The notes under the pieces were generated by a model. The model was not told the origin of the DNA. It did not search any database and saw only the letters and a program-made list of their open reading frames with translations. Below, piece after piece: positions 8,016-16,840 of a stretch of DNA of 64,000 nt. Location of the stretch: the NCBI RefSeq assembly GCF_000472525.1, contig NZ_AWZT01000039.1, forward strand, positions 1 to 64,000, written 5' to 3'. The DNA is from Paraburkholderia dilworthii. GTDB lineage: Bacteria > Pseudomonadota > Gammaproteobacteria > Burkholderiales > Burkholderiaceae. A program made the position numbers and the translations under genes. Position 1 is the first letter of the stretch. Every line of letters starts with the position of its first letter.

Positions 8016-8021
8016 TACAAT
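8016..8021 (+). promoter_or_regulatory. -10-like hexamer upstream of the thioredoxin gene
   Basis: TACAAT in the divergent gap, about 80 bases before the ATG at 8103. The -35 region is weak. The same CTACAAT string recurs upstream of birA (35298), the LysR gene (25192) and metH (48138), so it may be a usual -10 in this genome. Confidence 0.3.
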
Positions 8022-8102
8022 AGCGACGCTATGCTGCAACGGGCGCAAAGCCCCAGCCGACGCACTGTCCCGCGCCTTTGCGCGACTTCCGAGGTTCCGT
8101 CC

Positions 8103-8636
8103 ATGAGCACCATAACGTCGACCACCGCCGTCACGCGTACGAATCCGCTTCGCTACCTGATTATCGCCGTAGTGGCGGTCGCGATTGGCGTGGCTGGCTA
8201 TTTTGCGTTTGCCGGCCAGCAGCGCGTGCCCGACGCGACTTTCACGCTGCTCTCCGGCCAGAAAGTCACGACCGCCGATCTGAAAGGCAAGGTCTATCTC
8301 GTCAACTTCTGGGCAACGAGCTGCGATACCTGCATGAAGGAAATGCCGCAGATGGTTCAGACCTACAACCGCTTCAAAGGCAAGGGGCTCGAGTTCGTCG
8401 CAGTGGCAATGAGCTACGACGCGCCCATGTACGTGACCAACTACACACAAACGCGCCAGTTGCCGTTCAAGGTCGCACTGGACGACGGCTCGGCCGCGAA
8501 GCAATTCGGCAACGTCCAGCTCACGCCGACCACCTTTCTGGTCGACAAGGACGGCAAGATCCTGAAGCGCTATGTCGGCGAGCCGCAGTTCGCGGAACTC
8601 GACCAGTTGCTGGAAAAGGCGCTGAACGCTGCCTGA
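8103..8636 (+). CDS. TlpA-like membrane-anchored thioredoxin
   Basis: 177 residues: a cytoplasmic N-terminus, one membrane anchor (about residues 17-37, LRYLIIAVVAVAIGVAGYFAF), then a TlpA/ResA-type thioredoxin domain facing the periplasm. The redox motif is C74-D-T-C77 within NFWATSCDTCMKEMP, and the cis-proline loop is LTPTTFLVD. Such proteins reduce disulfides in exported proteins or cytochrome c maturation substrates; the specific partner is unknown. I chose the ATG at 8103 over the in-frame start 24 codons earlier because the extra residues are low-quality and the anchor then sits at a usual position. A bidirectional terminator separates it from convergent dctD. Confidence 0.85.
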   Translation: MSTITSTTAVTRTNPLRYLIIAVVAVAIGVAGYFAFAGQQRVPDATFTLLSGQKVTTADLKGKVYLVNFWATSCDTCMKEMPQMVQTYNRFKGKGLEFVAVAMSYDAPMYVTNYTQTRQLPFKVALDDGSAAKQFGNVQLTPTTFLVDKDGKILKRYVGEPQFAELDQLLEKALNAA

Positions 8637-8707
8637 CCGCAGTGACGACCAGCGTCGCGAGCCCCGGCTGGGCGCAACGCGGCAACGGTCTGTTCGCCAC
8701 GATCCAT

Positions 8708-8735
8708 GAAAACGCCGGCATTGCCGGCGTTTTTA
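8708..8735. terminator. Bidirectional intrinsic terminator between tlpA and dctD
   Basis: AACGCCGGC and GCCGGCGTT pair around ATT, with an A-run on one side and a TTTTT run on the other. It would stop both the thioredoxin transcript and the convergent dctD transcript. Confidence 0.85.
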
Positions 8736-8738
8736 CGT

Positions 8739-10091
8739 TCACTTGTCGCCATCGCCTTTGGCCGCGAGGCCATACCGCTTGATCTTCTCGTAAAGCGTGG
8801 CCTTGCCTAGTTGCAGTCTGTCGGCGGCTACGGCGACCGCCCCGCCGCTCTGTTCCAACGCCTCCGCGATCACCGCCCGCTCGAATTGCTCCACGCGCTC
8901 CTTTAGCGGCTGCGTCTGCCCGCCTTCGTCGCCGAAAGACATGACGGGGTCGTCGGCGACGCCGAGCACGAAGCGATCCGCCGCATTGCGCAGTTCCCGC
9001 ACGTTGCCTGGCCAGTCGCGCTGCATCAGGCCCGCACGCTGACGGTCGGTGAGAATCGGCGCCGGACGCTGATAGCGCACCGCCGCATCCAGCAAAAAGT
9101 GTTCGAAAAGCGGCACGATGTCCTCGCGACGCTCGCCGAGCGGCGGCAGTGCGATCGTCACCACATTCAGCCGGTACAGCAGATCGCGACGGAACGAACC
9201 GTCGGCGACATGCTCCGCCATATCGCCTTTCGCCGCCGCGACCACGCGGCAATTCACACGAATCGGCTGATTGGAGCCGAGGCGCTCCAGCACGCCGTCC
9301 TGCAACACGCGCAGAAGCTTGACCTGTAACGCGAGCGGCATGCTTTCTATTTCATCGAGAAACAGCGTGCCGCCCGACGCATGTTCGAGCTTGCCGATCC
9401 GGCGTTTCGCCGCGCCGGTGAACGCGCCCGGCTCGTAGCCGAACATCTCGGACTCGAACATCGGCTCGGGCAACGCGCCGCAATTCACCGCGATAAACGG
9501 CTTGTCACGCCGCGGCGAAAGCTCGTGCAGACTACGCGCGATCAACTCCTTGCCGGCGCCGGTGTCGCCATTGATGAGCACGGACGCATCGGTCGGCGCG
9601 ACATTCGCAATCAGCCGCCGCACCTGCTCGATCGCCGGACTACGGCCGATGATGCGCGGCGCAACCGTGTTCTGCCCGGCGAGCTCCCGGCGCAGCGCAA
9701 GGTTTTCGAGCACGAGCTTGCGCCGCTCCAACGCGCGCCGCACGGTTTCGATCAGACGCTCGGAAGCAAACGGCTTTTCGATGAAGTCATAGGCGCCGTC
9801 ACGCATCGCCTGGACGGCCATCGAAATATCGCCGTGACCGGTGACGAGGATCACTGGCACGTCGGGTGCGCGTTCATGGCATTGCGCAAGCAGATCGAGA
9901 CCGCTCGCGCCGGGCAGCCGGATATCGCTGACGATTACGCCGGAAAAGTCCGCGCTGATCGACTTCGCCGCGGATTCCGCCGACGCATGGCCGACCACGT
10001 TAAAGCCGGCCAGTTGCAAACTCTGGACGCTCGCGCGCCGCACGAGTTCGTCGTCTTCGATATAAAGCACGTGCAAGCCATCGTTCAGCAT
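8739..10091 (-). CDS. dctD: C4-dicarboxylate response regulator DctD (sigma-54 activator)
   Basis: 450 residues with the full NtrC-family layout. The receiver domain (1-125) has the phospho-acceptor D56 (VSDIRLPG) and the KP pair (IEKPFAS). The central AAA+ domain has Walker A (GDTGAGKE), the GAFTGA loop that contacts sigma-54, and GTLFLDEIES as Walker B. A C-terminal Fis-like helix-turn-helix follows (VAVAADRLQLGKATLYEKIKRYGL). DctD activates transcription of the dicarboxylate permease when phosphorylated by DctB. It follows dctB by 18 bases on the same strand, and dctA lies upstream of both with a matching -24/-12 promoter. GAGAA lies before the ATG. Confidence 0.93.
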   Translation of the reverse strand: MLNDGLHVLYIEDDELVRRASVQSLQLAGFNVVGHASAESAAKSISADFSGVIVSDIRLPGASGLDLLAQCHERAPDVPVILVTGHGDISMAVQAMRDGAYDFIEKPFASERLIETVRRALERRKLVLENLALRRELAGQNTVAPRIIGRSPAIEQVRRLIANVAPTDASVLINGDTGAGKELIARSLHELSPRRDKPFIAVNCGALPEPMFESEMFGYEPGAFTGAAKRRIGKLEHASGGTLFLDEIESMPLALQVKLLRVLQDGVLERLGSNQPIRVNCRVVAAAKGDMAEHVADGSFRRDLLYRLNVVTIALPPLGERREDIVPLFEHFLLDAAVRYQRPAPILTDRQRAGLMQRDWPGNVRELRNAADRFVLGVADDPVMSFGDEGGQTQPLKERVEQFERAVIAEALEQSGGAVAVAADRLQLGKATLYEKIKRYGLAAKGDGDK

Positions 10092-10109
10092 GATGTTCTC
10101 GGGATGGAT

Positions 10110-12155
10110 TCAGGAACCCGCGGTGAGCGGGTTCGCGGTGTGACTTGTCTGCACGCGCGCGCGGCGCAGCGTCAACACAAATAATGCACCGCCTTCCGGC
10201 AAGTCCGGCGCGTTTCGCGCGTGGGGCAAATCCGACACGTTCGACACGTTCCGCGCCACCAGGGTGCCGCCGCAATCGCGCGCGATCGACGACGAAATCG
10301 CCAGCCCGAGACCGAGCCCCTGACCCATTTCCTTCGTGGTGAAGAACGGTTCGAAGAGGCGCGGCAAGACGTCTTCGGGAATGCCGGGACCATTGTCGCT
10401 GACCGCGAACGACAGGCTCTCTGCCGCGACTTCGATCTGCACCGAAATGCGCGGCGCGCCCATGCCGGCGGTGGCATCGAGCGCATTGCCGAGCAGGTTG
10501 ATCAGCACCTGTTCAAGACGCAGATCGTCGCAATGAGCGATCAGATCGGGATGGTCGTCGGCGAGATCGAGTGGCTCGCGCGCGCCGCTGTCCGCATCGA
10601 ATAACGCAAGTTCCAGCTGGACAACCTGCAAACGCTTTTGCAACAGCGCGACGGCATTGCGCAGCGCCCGCACGACGGGCGCGCGCGCGCTGCGTGGCCG
10701 CGCGCGTCCGACGAATAGCTTGAGTTGATTGGTGATCTTGCCCATGCGCTCGGTAAGCGCTGCAATCGCTTCGAGATTTTCTCGCGCGGATGCCTGGTCG
10801 CCGCGCTCCAGCAGCACGCGCGTGTTGTCCGAAAACCCGCGCAATGCGGCGAGCGGCTGATTCAGTTCGTGCGTGATGCCGGCCGCCATCTGACCGAGCG
10901 CGGCGAGCTTGCTCGCCTGAATCAACTCGTCGTGCGCGGCACGCAATTCCTGCTCGGCACGCGTGCGCTCGGCGACTTCCTTCTGCAGTTGCTCGTTCGC
11001 TTGCGACAGGTCCGCGGTGCGCTCCGCAACACGCTGGTTCAACTCGGCGTACGCTTTTTGTAGCAGCGACCGGCTGCGCATCACTTCGCGCACACGCGCA
11101 CGGCGCATTCTCAAGTAGAACGCAAGCAACACCAGCGACACGTAGCCAAAGCCCGTAACAATGGTCGCGTTGCGCGCCTCCGCGTCGACCGGACGCACGG
11201 GCGCCATCGTAATCAGATGCCAGTCCGGTTCGCCCATACCGCGCCGCGACGCGAGATAACGCGGCGCGTAGTGCCCGCCGCCAACGCGCACGATCTGCGC
11301 GTCGCCTTCGAGCTTGCGCTCGATCGTCACCGGCAGCGGCGCAATCGGCTGCTGCGCGTATTGCCGCGCCTGGTAGATGGAATCGGCGACCTGGCCCGAC
11401 AGCGGCCGTATCGTGTGGTATTTCCAGGCAGGCACGGACGACAGAAAGATCACGCCGTGATCGTCGGTGACGAGCAGCGGCTCGGATGCATCCGCGCCCT
11501 GGAACCATTCGAGATCAAGTTTGACGACCGCGACGCCGACGATCTTGCCCTCGCGCCGCACCGGCTGCGAGATGTAATAGCCCGGCGCCTGCGAAATGGT
11601 GCCGATGCCGAAGAAGCGGCCCACGCGGCCCTTGATTGCATCGACGAAATACGGCCGGAACAGATAGCCTGCGCCGATGAAACTGCCCGGCCCGCGCCAG
11701 TTGCTCGCGGCGACACAAAAGCCGTCGAGCGGAATGATGTAGGTGACCGTCGCGCGCGCATGGCGGTTCAGGTCTTCGAGATAGAGATTCGCACGCTTGA
11801 CGTTGGCCGGCGACGGATCGACCAGCACGTCCTGCACGATTGGATGCTCGGCGAGCAGATATGGCAGCGATTCGTAACGCTCGAGCGTGCTCTTCAGTGA
11901 ACTGGCGGTACGATCGACACGCCCCGCGGCATTGAGCCGCAAACTGTCGATTCCGCTTTGCCACGCGATGCTATAAGTGAGCCCGCACGCCGCAACGAGC
12001 CCGGCGACGAGCGCGAAGAGGATCAGCAGGCGGCGCGTCACGTTGGCTATATCCGGTCGGTTGTGATCGGATATTGTGGCATAAGGCGAAGTGCCGTCGG
12101 CGCGAGCAACGCCTGCCGACGGCACTTCAGTTGGGCGCGCGGTCACCGGTTGCAT
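10110..12155 (-). CDS. dctB: C4-dicarboxylate sensor histidine kinase DctB
   Basis: 681 residues. A first membrane helix (about residues 38-60, LLILFALVAGLVAACGLTYS) is followed by a periplasmic ligand-binding region of about 270 residues of the double-Cache type seen in DctB. A second membrane helix (VTGFGYVSLVLLAFYL), a coiled-coil linker and the kinase core follow. The H-box is MAAGITHELNQPLAALRGFS; the ATP-binding boxes include DNGPGIP and GQGLGLGLAIS. It senses succinate, fumarate or malate and phosphorylates DctD. The ATG at 12155 is preferred over a TTG at 12176. It is 60 bases downstream of dctA and immediately upstream of dctD. Confidence 0.92.
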   Translation of the reverse strand: MQPVTARPTEVPSAGVARADGTSPYATISDHNRPDIANVTRRLLILFALVAGLVAACGLTYSIAWQSGIDSLRLNAAGRVDRTASSLKSTLERYESLPYLLAEHPIVQDVLVDPSPANVKRANLYLEDLNRHARATVTYIIPLDGFCVAASNWRGPGSFIGAGYLFRPYFVDAIKGRVGRFFGIGTISQAPGYYISQPVRREGKIVGVAVVKLDLEWFQGADASEPLLVTDDHGVIFLSSVPAWKYHTIRPLSGQVADSIYQARQYAQQPIAPLPVTIERKLEGDAQIVRVGGGHYAPRYLASRRGMGEPDWHLITMAPVRPVDAEARNATIVTGFGYVSLVLLAFYLRMRRARVREVMRSRSLLQKAYAELNQRVAERTADLSQANEQLQKEVAERTRAEQELRAAHDELIQASKLAALGQMAAGITHELNQPLAALRGFSDNTRVLLERGDQASARENLEAIAALTERMGKITNQLKLFVGRARPRSARAPVVRALRNAVALLQKRLQVVQLELALFDADSGAREPLDLADDHPDLIAHCDDLRLEQVLINLLGNALDATAGMGAPRISVQIEVAAESLSFAVSDNGPGIPEDVLPRLFEPFFTTKEMGQGLGLGLAISSSIARDCGGTLVARNVSNVSDLPHARNAPDLPEGGALFVLTLRRARVQTSHTANPLTAGS

Positions 12156-12215
12156 GTCTGGTGTCCGCGGCCGCAAACGTCACGCGTTTTCAGATAATAC
12201 GAGACGATGCGTGGC

Positions 12216-13496
12216 TTAGACGCCGGCCGGCTCTTTGACCGCCACGTCGCCGTGCAGCGCGGCATTCAGCTTGTTGCGGTCCAGTTCCTTTTCCCATGCC
12301 GACACGACCACGGTCGCCACGCCATTGCCGACGATGTTCGTCAGCGCACGGCATTCGCTCATGAAACGGTCGATGCCGAGAATCAGCACCATGCCCGACA
12401 GCGGGATGGTCGGCACCACGGCCAGCGTTGCCGCCAGCGTGATGAAGCCCGCGCCCGTCACACCGCTCGCGCCTTTCGACGTCAGCATCGTGACCGCCAG
12501 CAGCGTGAGCTGCTGCGCCCACGTGAGGTCGGTGTTCGTCGCCTGGGCGATGAACAGCACCGCCATCGTCATGTAGATGTTGGTGCCGTCGAGGTTGAAC
12601 GAGTAACCGGTCGGCACCACGAGACCCACCACCGAGCGCGAGCAACCGAGCTTTTCGAGCTTCAGCATCAGCTGCGGCAGCGCGGCTTCCGACGAGCTCG
12701 TGCCGAGCACGATCAGCATCTCTTCCTTGATATACGCGACAAAACGCAGAATGTTGAAGCCCACCGCACGCGCGATGATGCCGAGCACGACCACCACGAA
12801 CACGATCGAGGTCAGATAGAACGTGCCGATCAGCTTGAGCATCGGCAGCAGCGAGCCGATGCCGTACTTGCCGATGGTGAACGCCATCGCGCCGAACGCG
12901 CCGATCGGTGCGAGCTTCGTGATGATGCGCACGATGCCGAACAGCACCTGCGAGAGCCCTTCGATAAAGTTCGTGACGACCTTGCCCTTCTCACCGGCTG
13001 TGGCCAGCACAGCGCCGAACAGCAGCGCGATCAGCAGGATCTGCAGGATTTCGCCCTGCGCAAAAGCCGAGACGAGCGTATCCGGGATCAGGTGCATCAG
13101 GAAGTCGACCGTGGTCTGGCCGTGCGCCTTGGCGGCGTACGAAGCGACTGCCTTGCCGTCGAGCGTGGCGGGGTCGATGTTGAAACCGACGCCCGGCTTC
13201 AGCACGTGCGTGGCGATCAGGCCGAGCACCAGCGCAAACGTCGAGACAACTTCGAAATACAGCAGCGCCTTGCCGCCGACACGCCCGACCTTCTTCATGT
13301 CCTCCATGCCGGCAATACCGGTCACGACCGTACAGAAGATGATCGGCCCGATCACCATCTTGATCAGCTTGATGAAGCCGTCGCCGAGCGGTTTCATGTC
13401 GACGGCGAGGTTCGGATAGTAATGGCCGAGCGCAATACCGATGATGATCGCCACGATCACCTGGACGTACAGCACTTTATGGATAGGTTTCTTCAC
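12216..13496 (-). CDS. dctA: C4-dicarboxylate transporter DctA
   Basis: 426 residues, the usual DctA length, of the dicarboxylate/amino acid:cation symporter family. It imports succinate, fumarate and malate through the inner membrane. The start is GTG at 13496 (KKPIHKVLYVQVIVAIIIG follows), preceded by AGGAAA; an in-frame ATG 17 codons upstream gives an extension not found in the family. Diagnostic motifs are the serine-rich hairpin GTSSSEAALPQ, PTGYSFNLDGT in helix 7, the LTSKGASGVTGAGFI loop and the late helix with MSECRALTNIVGNGVATVVV. A sigma-54 promoter and palindromes lie upstream, and dctB-dctD follow, so expression should respond to external dicarboxylate. Confidence 0.95.
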   Translation of the reverse strand: MKKPIHKVLYVQVIVAIIIGIALGHYYPNLAVDMKPLGDGFIKLIKMVIGPIIFCTVVTGIAGMEDMKKVGRVGGKALLYFEVVSTFALVLGLIATHVLKPGVGFNIDPATLDGKAVASYAAKAHGQTTVDFLMHLIPDTLVSAFAQGEILQILLIALLFGAVLATAGEKGKVVTNFIEGLSQVLFGIVRIITKLAPIGAFGAMAFTIGKYGIGSLLPMLKLIGTFYLTSIVFVVVVLGIIARAVGFNILRFVAYIKEEMLIVLGTSSSEAALPQLMLKLEKLGCSRSVVGLVVPTGYSFNLDGTNIYMTMAVLFIAQATNTDLTWAQQLTLLAVTMLTSKGASGVTGAGFITLAATLAVVPTIPLSGMVLILGIDRFMSECRALTNIVGNGVATVVVSAWEKELDRNKLNAALHGDVAVKEPAGV

Positions 13497-13685
13497 GATG
13501 TTTCCTGCGATGTGGGTGAGCCCAAGGCCTGCCACGCTGCGCATCATGCGAACGAAAGATCGTCACGCCTGTGCACGGCATTAGGCCGCGACAAGACGAC
13601 GAATTCAGAAATACCGGGAAGGGAAATCAGACATCGTTGTCTCCTTGCTTTAGTTGTCGGACCGTTGCGGCCGCGTTATCTATTT

Positions 13686-13701
13686 CGCAAGGTCGATGCC
13701 A
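13686..13701 (-). promoter_or_regulatory. Sigma-54 (-24/-12) promoter of dctA
   Basis: On the minus strand the bases read TGGCATCGACCTTGCG. The invariant GG and GC are exactly ten bases apart and the match to TGGCAC-N5-TTGCA is close. It faces dctA, with about 180 bases of leader, and the sigma-54 activator gene dctD is in the same cluster. Confidence 0.8.
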
Positions 13702-13763
13702 GCTTGATGTCGATCGCAACGCATTGATTTAAATGTATTTTTACGGCAATCATCGCGTTTAGC

Positions 13764-13844
13764 GTCCGGAATTCCGGAAATCCGGACAACGCGCGTCGGG
13801 AAACCCGGAATTCGTCGTCATCGCGACTCCGGGAAAACCCGGAG
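13764..13844. promoter_or_regulatory. Cluster of palindromes, candidate DctD upstream activating sites
   Basis: Three GC-rich dyads sit 60-140 bases upstream of the sigma-54 promoter. The first is CCGGAATTCCGG with flanking GTCCGGA/TCCGGAC arms (13764-13787). The second is CGGGAAACCCG (13798-13808) running into GGAATTCG. The third is CTCCGGGAAAACCCGGAG (13827-13844). Rhizobial DctD sites are also dyads with a GGAATTCC core, as I recall them. The last dyad has no T-run and so is unlikely to be a terminator. Confidence 0.55.
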
Positions 13845-13873
13845 CCTTGACTGGCGGGCTTTTGCGCGCTTTT

Positions 13874-14944
13874 TTAAGCGCCGCCTTCTTCGAGCACCAG
13901 CAGATTCTCATGCGAGAAACCGAGCGACACCGGCTGCCCGCGTTCGGGCAAACCGCGATTCGGGTCGTTGAACACGTCGAGTGAAATCACCGCGTCTTTC
14001 ACGCGCGTTCTGATCCGCACCACGGCGCCGAGAAAATTCACTTCTTCGACAGTCGCGCTCAGCGTGTTGCGGCCCGGCGCCGCGGGTTCGAGCACAATCG
14101 CTTCGGGACGCAGTGCGAGCAGGCGCTTCTTGCCCGCATCGCCGGCCGGAAGTTCCTGCGTGGTGGTCAGCTCCTGACCGTCCACGGCCATTTTGCCGGT
14201 CGCCGGATCGATCACGTGCCCCGCCAGAATGTTCAGCGTGCCGACGAACGACGCGACAAAGCGCGTGCGCGGATAGTTGTAAATCTCCGACGGCGAGCCG
14301 ATCTGCTCGACGCGCCCCTCGTTCATCACGACGATGCGGTCGGAAATCGACAACGCTTCTTCCTGATCGTGCGTGACAAAAATCGACGTGATGCCGAGCT
14401 CACGCTGCAACGCGCGAATGTCTTGCCGCAACGAAATGCGAATCTTGGCGTCGAGCGCGGACAGCGGCTCGTCGAGCAGCAATACCTGCGGCTTGCCCGC
14501 CAACGCACGCGCCAGCGCCACGCGCTGTTGCTGGCCGCCCGACAGTTGCCACGGATAACGGCCGCCCAGCTGCGGCAGTTTGATCAGGTGCAGCATCTCT
14601 TCGATACGCCGGCTGATCTCCGCCTGCGGCCGATGCGTGATCTTCAGCCCAAAGCCGATATTTTCCGCGACCGTCATGTTCGGAAACAGCGCGTACGACT
14701 GGAACACCATGCCGACTTTGCGCTGCCGCGTGCGAAGGTGCGTGACGTCCTTGTTATCGAGCCGGATGATGCCGCGCGTCGGCGTTTCGAAGCCGGCGAT
14801 CATCCGCAGCACCGTCGTCTTGCCGCAGCCGGACGGTCCAAGGAAAGTGATGAACTCGCCGCGCTCGATCTTCATGTCGAAGTGATGCAGCGCGATGTTC
14901 GCCCCGAAGGACTTGTGCAGATTTTCGATCTCGAGAAATGCCAT
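13874..14944 (-). CDS. ABC transporter ATP-binding protein (PotA/FbpC-like)
   Basis: 356 residues. The ATPase domain comes first: Walker A GPSGCGKT, Q-loop VFQSYALFPNM, signature LSGGQQQR, Walker B VLLLDEPLSALD and the switch His in FVTHDQEEAL. A C-terminal TOBE-type domain follows (from about 240, ending GFSHENLLVLEEGGA). This architecture is typical of polyamine, iron, sulfate and phosphonate importers. It is the last gene of a minus-strand unit: GDPD, binding protein, two overlapping permeases, ATPase. It is separated from the second permease only by a 14-bp tandem array. The substrate is unproven; the neighbourhood suggests a phosphorus compound. Confidence 0.9.
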   Translation of the reverse strand: MAFLEIENLHKSFGANIALHHFDMKIERGEFITFLGPSGCGKTTVLRMIAGFETPTRGIIRLDNKDVTHLRTRQRKVGMVFQSYALFPNMTVAENIGFGLKITHRPQAEISRRIEEMLHLIKLPQLGGRYPWQLSGGQQQRVALARALAGKPQVLLLDEPLSALDAKIRISLRQDIRALQRELGITSIFVTHDQEEALSISDRIVVMNEGRVEQIGSPSEIYNYPRTRFVASFVGTLNILAGHVIDPATGKMAVDGQELTTTQELPAGDAGKKRLLALRPEAIVLEPAAPGRNTLSATVEEVNFLGAVVRIRTRVKDAVISLDVFNDPNRGLPERGQPVSLGFSHENLLVLEEGGA

Positions 14945-14956
14945 GATTCGCTGCCT

Positions 14957-15012
14957 CAGTGGATCAAACCCAGTGGATCAAGCCCAGTGGATCAAGCTCA
15001 TTGCATCAAACC
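14957..15012. repeat. Four tandem copies of a 14-bp repeat
   Basis: CAGTGGATCAAACC (14957), CAGTGGATCAAGCC (14971), CAGTGGATCAAGCT (14985) and CATTGCATCAAACC (14999) follow without gaps. The last copy includes the stop codon of the second permease gene. The first copy lies about a dozen bases before the ATPase start, so the array fills the gap between the two genes. Confidence 0.9.
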
Positions 15013-15797
15013 TTCTGGCCGCTCAATGCGCGGGCCGAGCCGAATACCTGGATCAAGCCCATCGACGCCCACGTAATCATGAACGCGATGATCGCAAGCG
15101 CCGACGGCTCATACGCGCGATTCGCGCCGATCAGTTGCAGGTAAGGACCGAACGCGGGTCTATCGAGCAAGCTCGCCAACGTGAATTCGCCGATCACCAC
15201 CGCAAAGGTGAGAAACGCGCCGGATAGAATGCCCGAGCGGATGTTCGGGAAGATCACCTTGAACAGAATCGTCGGCCAGTTCGCGCCGAGACACTCGGCG
15301 GCCTCGGTGAGCGAACGCACGTCGACAGCGCGCAGGCCCGCATCGACGGCGCGGTACATATACGGAAGAGACAGCGTCACGTAGCCGAACACGAGCAGCA
15401 GATCGGTCGTGCGCTCGTTGCTCGTGAGCGGCAGAATCGAACTGCTGTTGTAAATGCGCAGATAGCCGAACACGATCACGATGGCCGGCACGACGAGCGG
15501 CAACAGCGTGATGAATTCGACGACCGGTCGCAGCTTCGGCAAACGCAACTGCACCCAGTAAGCGGTCGGCACAACGAGCAATATCCCGACGGCGATCGTC
15601 AGCAGCGCCATCAGAATCGAATAGCCGAACGAGGCCTGAAAGCGCGGATCACTGAGCACGACGCTATAGGCTTCGAAGCTGTACGTGCCGCGCTTCATCC
15701 GCAGGCTGAACTCGAATGTGGCGATGAGCGGGATCAGGAAGTACAGCGAACCGACCACCATCGCGGTCCACGCTCCCACGCGCGATTGGCTTTTCAT
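15006..15797 (-). CDS. ABC transporter permease (PotC/FbpB-type)
   Basis: 263 residues with six predicted membrane helices, the first at about residues 10-30 (AMVVGSLYFLIPLIATFEFSL). The cytoplasmic EAA loop is recognisable as LTEAAECLGANWPTILFKVIFP, which docks on the ATPase. It belongs to the BPD_transp_1 family. The start overlaps the stop of the preceding permease by four bases (ATGA), indicating translational coupling. The stop codon lies in the 14-bp tandem array. Confidence 0.9.
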   Translation of the reverse strand: MKSQSRVGAWTAMVVGSLYFLIPLIATFEFSLRMKRGTYSFEAYSVVLSDPRFQASFGYSILMALLTIAVGILLVVPTAYWVQLRLPKLRPVVEFITLLPLVVPAIVIVFGYLRIYNSSSILPLTSNERTTDLLLVFGYVTLSLPYMYRAVDAGLRAVDVRSLTEAAECLGANWPTILFKVIFPNIRSGILSGAFLTFAVVIGEFTLASLLDRPAFGPYLQLIGANRAYEPSALAIIAFMITWASMGLIQVFGSARALSGQKV

Positions 15798-16732
15798 CGA
15801 CGGCCCCTTTCGGCACGTGAGCGCAGCCAGATATAGCCGCCATTCGAAAGACCCGTCACGAGCACCATGCCGAGCGCGAGCGCGTAGCCGAGATTCTGGT
15901 TATGCATGACGTCGCCGCGAATCTGCGCGAACAGCAGAATCGGCACGATGTTCAACGAACTGCCGGTCAGCGCATAAGCGGTGGCCACGGCGCCGAACGC
16001 GTTGGCGAACAGCAGCAGCGTCGCGCCGAGCACACTCGGCCACAGCACCGGCAGCGCGACGTAGCGCCAGTACTGATATGCGGTGCCGCCGAGGCAATCG
16101 CATGCTTCGCGCCATTCGCGTTTGAGGCCGTCGAGCGCGGGCGTGACGATCAGCACCATCAATGGAATCTGGAAGTACAGGTAGGTCAGCGTGAGCCCCG
16201 AAAAGCTGAGAATGCTGAAGCCCGTCGAGTACAGATTGAAACCGAGATACTTCTTCAACAACACGGTGACGAGGCCGACACGCCCCAACGTGCAGATGAA
16301 GGCGAACGCGAGCGGCACGCCCGCGAAGTTCGAGGCGACGCCGGAGAACGTCATCAAGGTCGGACGAATCCAGCCCGGCAGTTTGCCTTGCACCGCAGCC
16401 CACGCAAGCAGCGAGCCGATCAGCGCGCCGCCCGCCGCGGACGCCGCGCTCACCTTGAAGCTGATCCAGTAGGCGTCGAGCACCGACGGCTGAAACAGAT
16501 CGCGCAAATTCGCGAGCGTGAAGTGACCTTGCGAATCCTGAAACGCGCCGATCATCAAAAAGCCGGTCGGCAGAATCAGGAACAGCAGCGCGAAGGTAAA
16601 GAACGGCACGACCCCGATCCAGGCCAGCATCTGCGACGCGCGGCCCGGACCGTCGACGCGAGGCGTCGGTGTAGGTACAGGCGGAACCAGCAAATCTGGC
16701 CGCATCGATCCAGCATCCGATGAAGCGCTCAT
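15794..16732 (-). CDS. ABC transporter permease (PotB-type)
   Basis: 312 residues. A hydrophilic Pro-rich N-terminus of about 35 residues precedes six membrane helices beginning with WIGVVPFFTFALLFLILPTGFL. The EAA loop is seen as WREACDCLGGTAYQYWRYVALPV. It pairs with the permease gene downstream, overlapping it by four bases, to form the channel of the importer. The binding-protein gene lies 108 bases upstream. Confidence 0.9.
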   Translation of the reverse strand: MSASSDAGSMRPDLLVPPVPTPTPRVDGPGRASQMLAWIGVVPFFTFALLFLILPTGFLMIGAFQDSQGHFTLANLRDLFQPSVLDAYWISFKVSAASAAGGALIGSLLAWAAVQGKLPGWIRPTLMTFSGVASNFAGVPLAFAFICTLGRVGLVTVLLKKYLGFNLYSTGFSILSFSGLTLTYLYFQIPLMVLIVTPALDGLKREWREACDCLGGTAYQYWRYVALPVLWPSVLGATLLLFANAFGAVATAYALTGSSLNIVPILLFAQIRGDVMHNQNLGYALALGMVLVTGLSNGGYIWLRSRAERGRR

Positions 16733-16840
16733 AGCTCATCCTTTGGACATTCCCCGCATTCGCGGCATTCTGCTAACGCCGCGTGCGCCGTCCGTCGGGC
16801 AACGGCGCACGTGACCTGGCGCGAGGCGTTGAGACCGCGC

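Noticed and set aside
13827..13844. CTCCGGGAAAACCCGGAG as a terminator for the ABC operon
   Set aside because: There is no T-run on either strand after the stem, and it clusters with two other dyads upstream of a sigma-54 promoter.
14957..15012. Tandem repeats as a CRISPR array
   Set aside because: The units are 14 bases, adjacent without spacers, and no cas gene is near.
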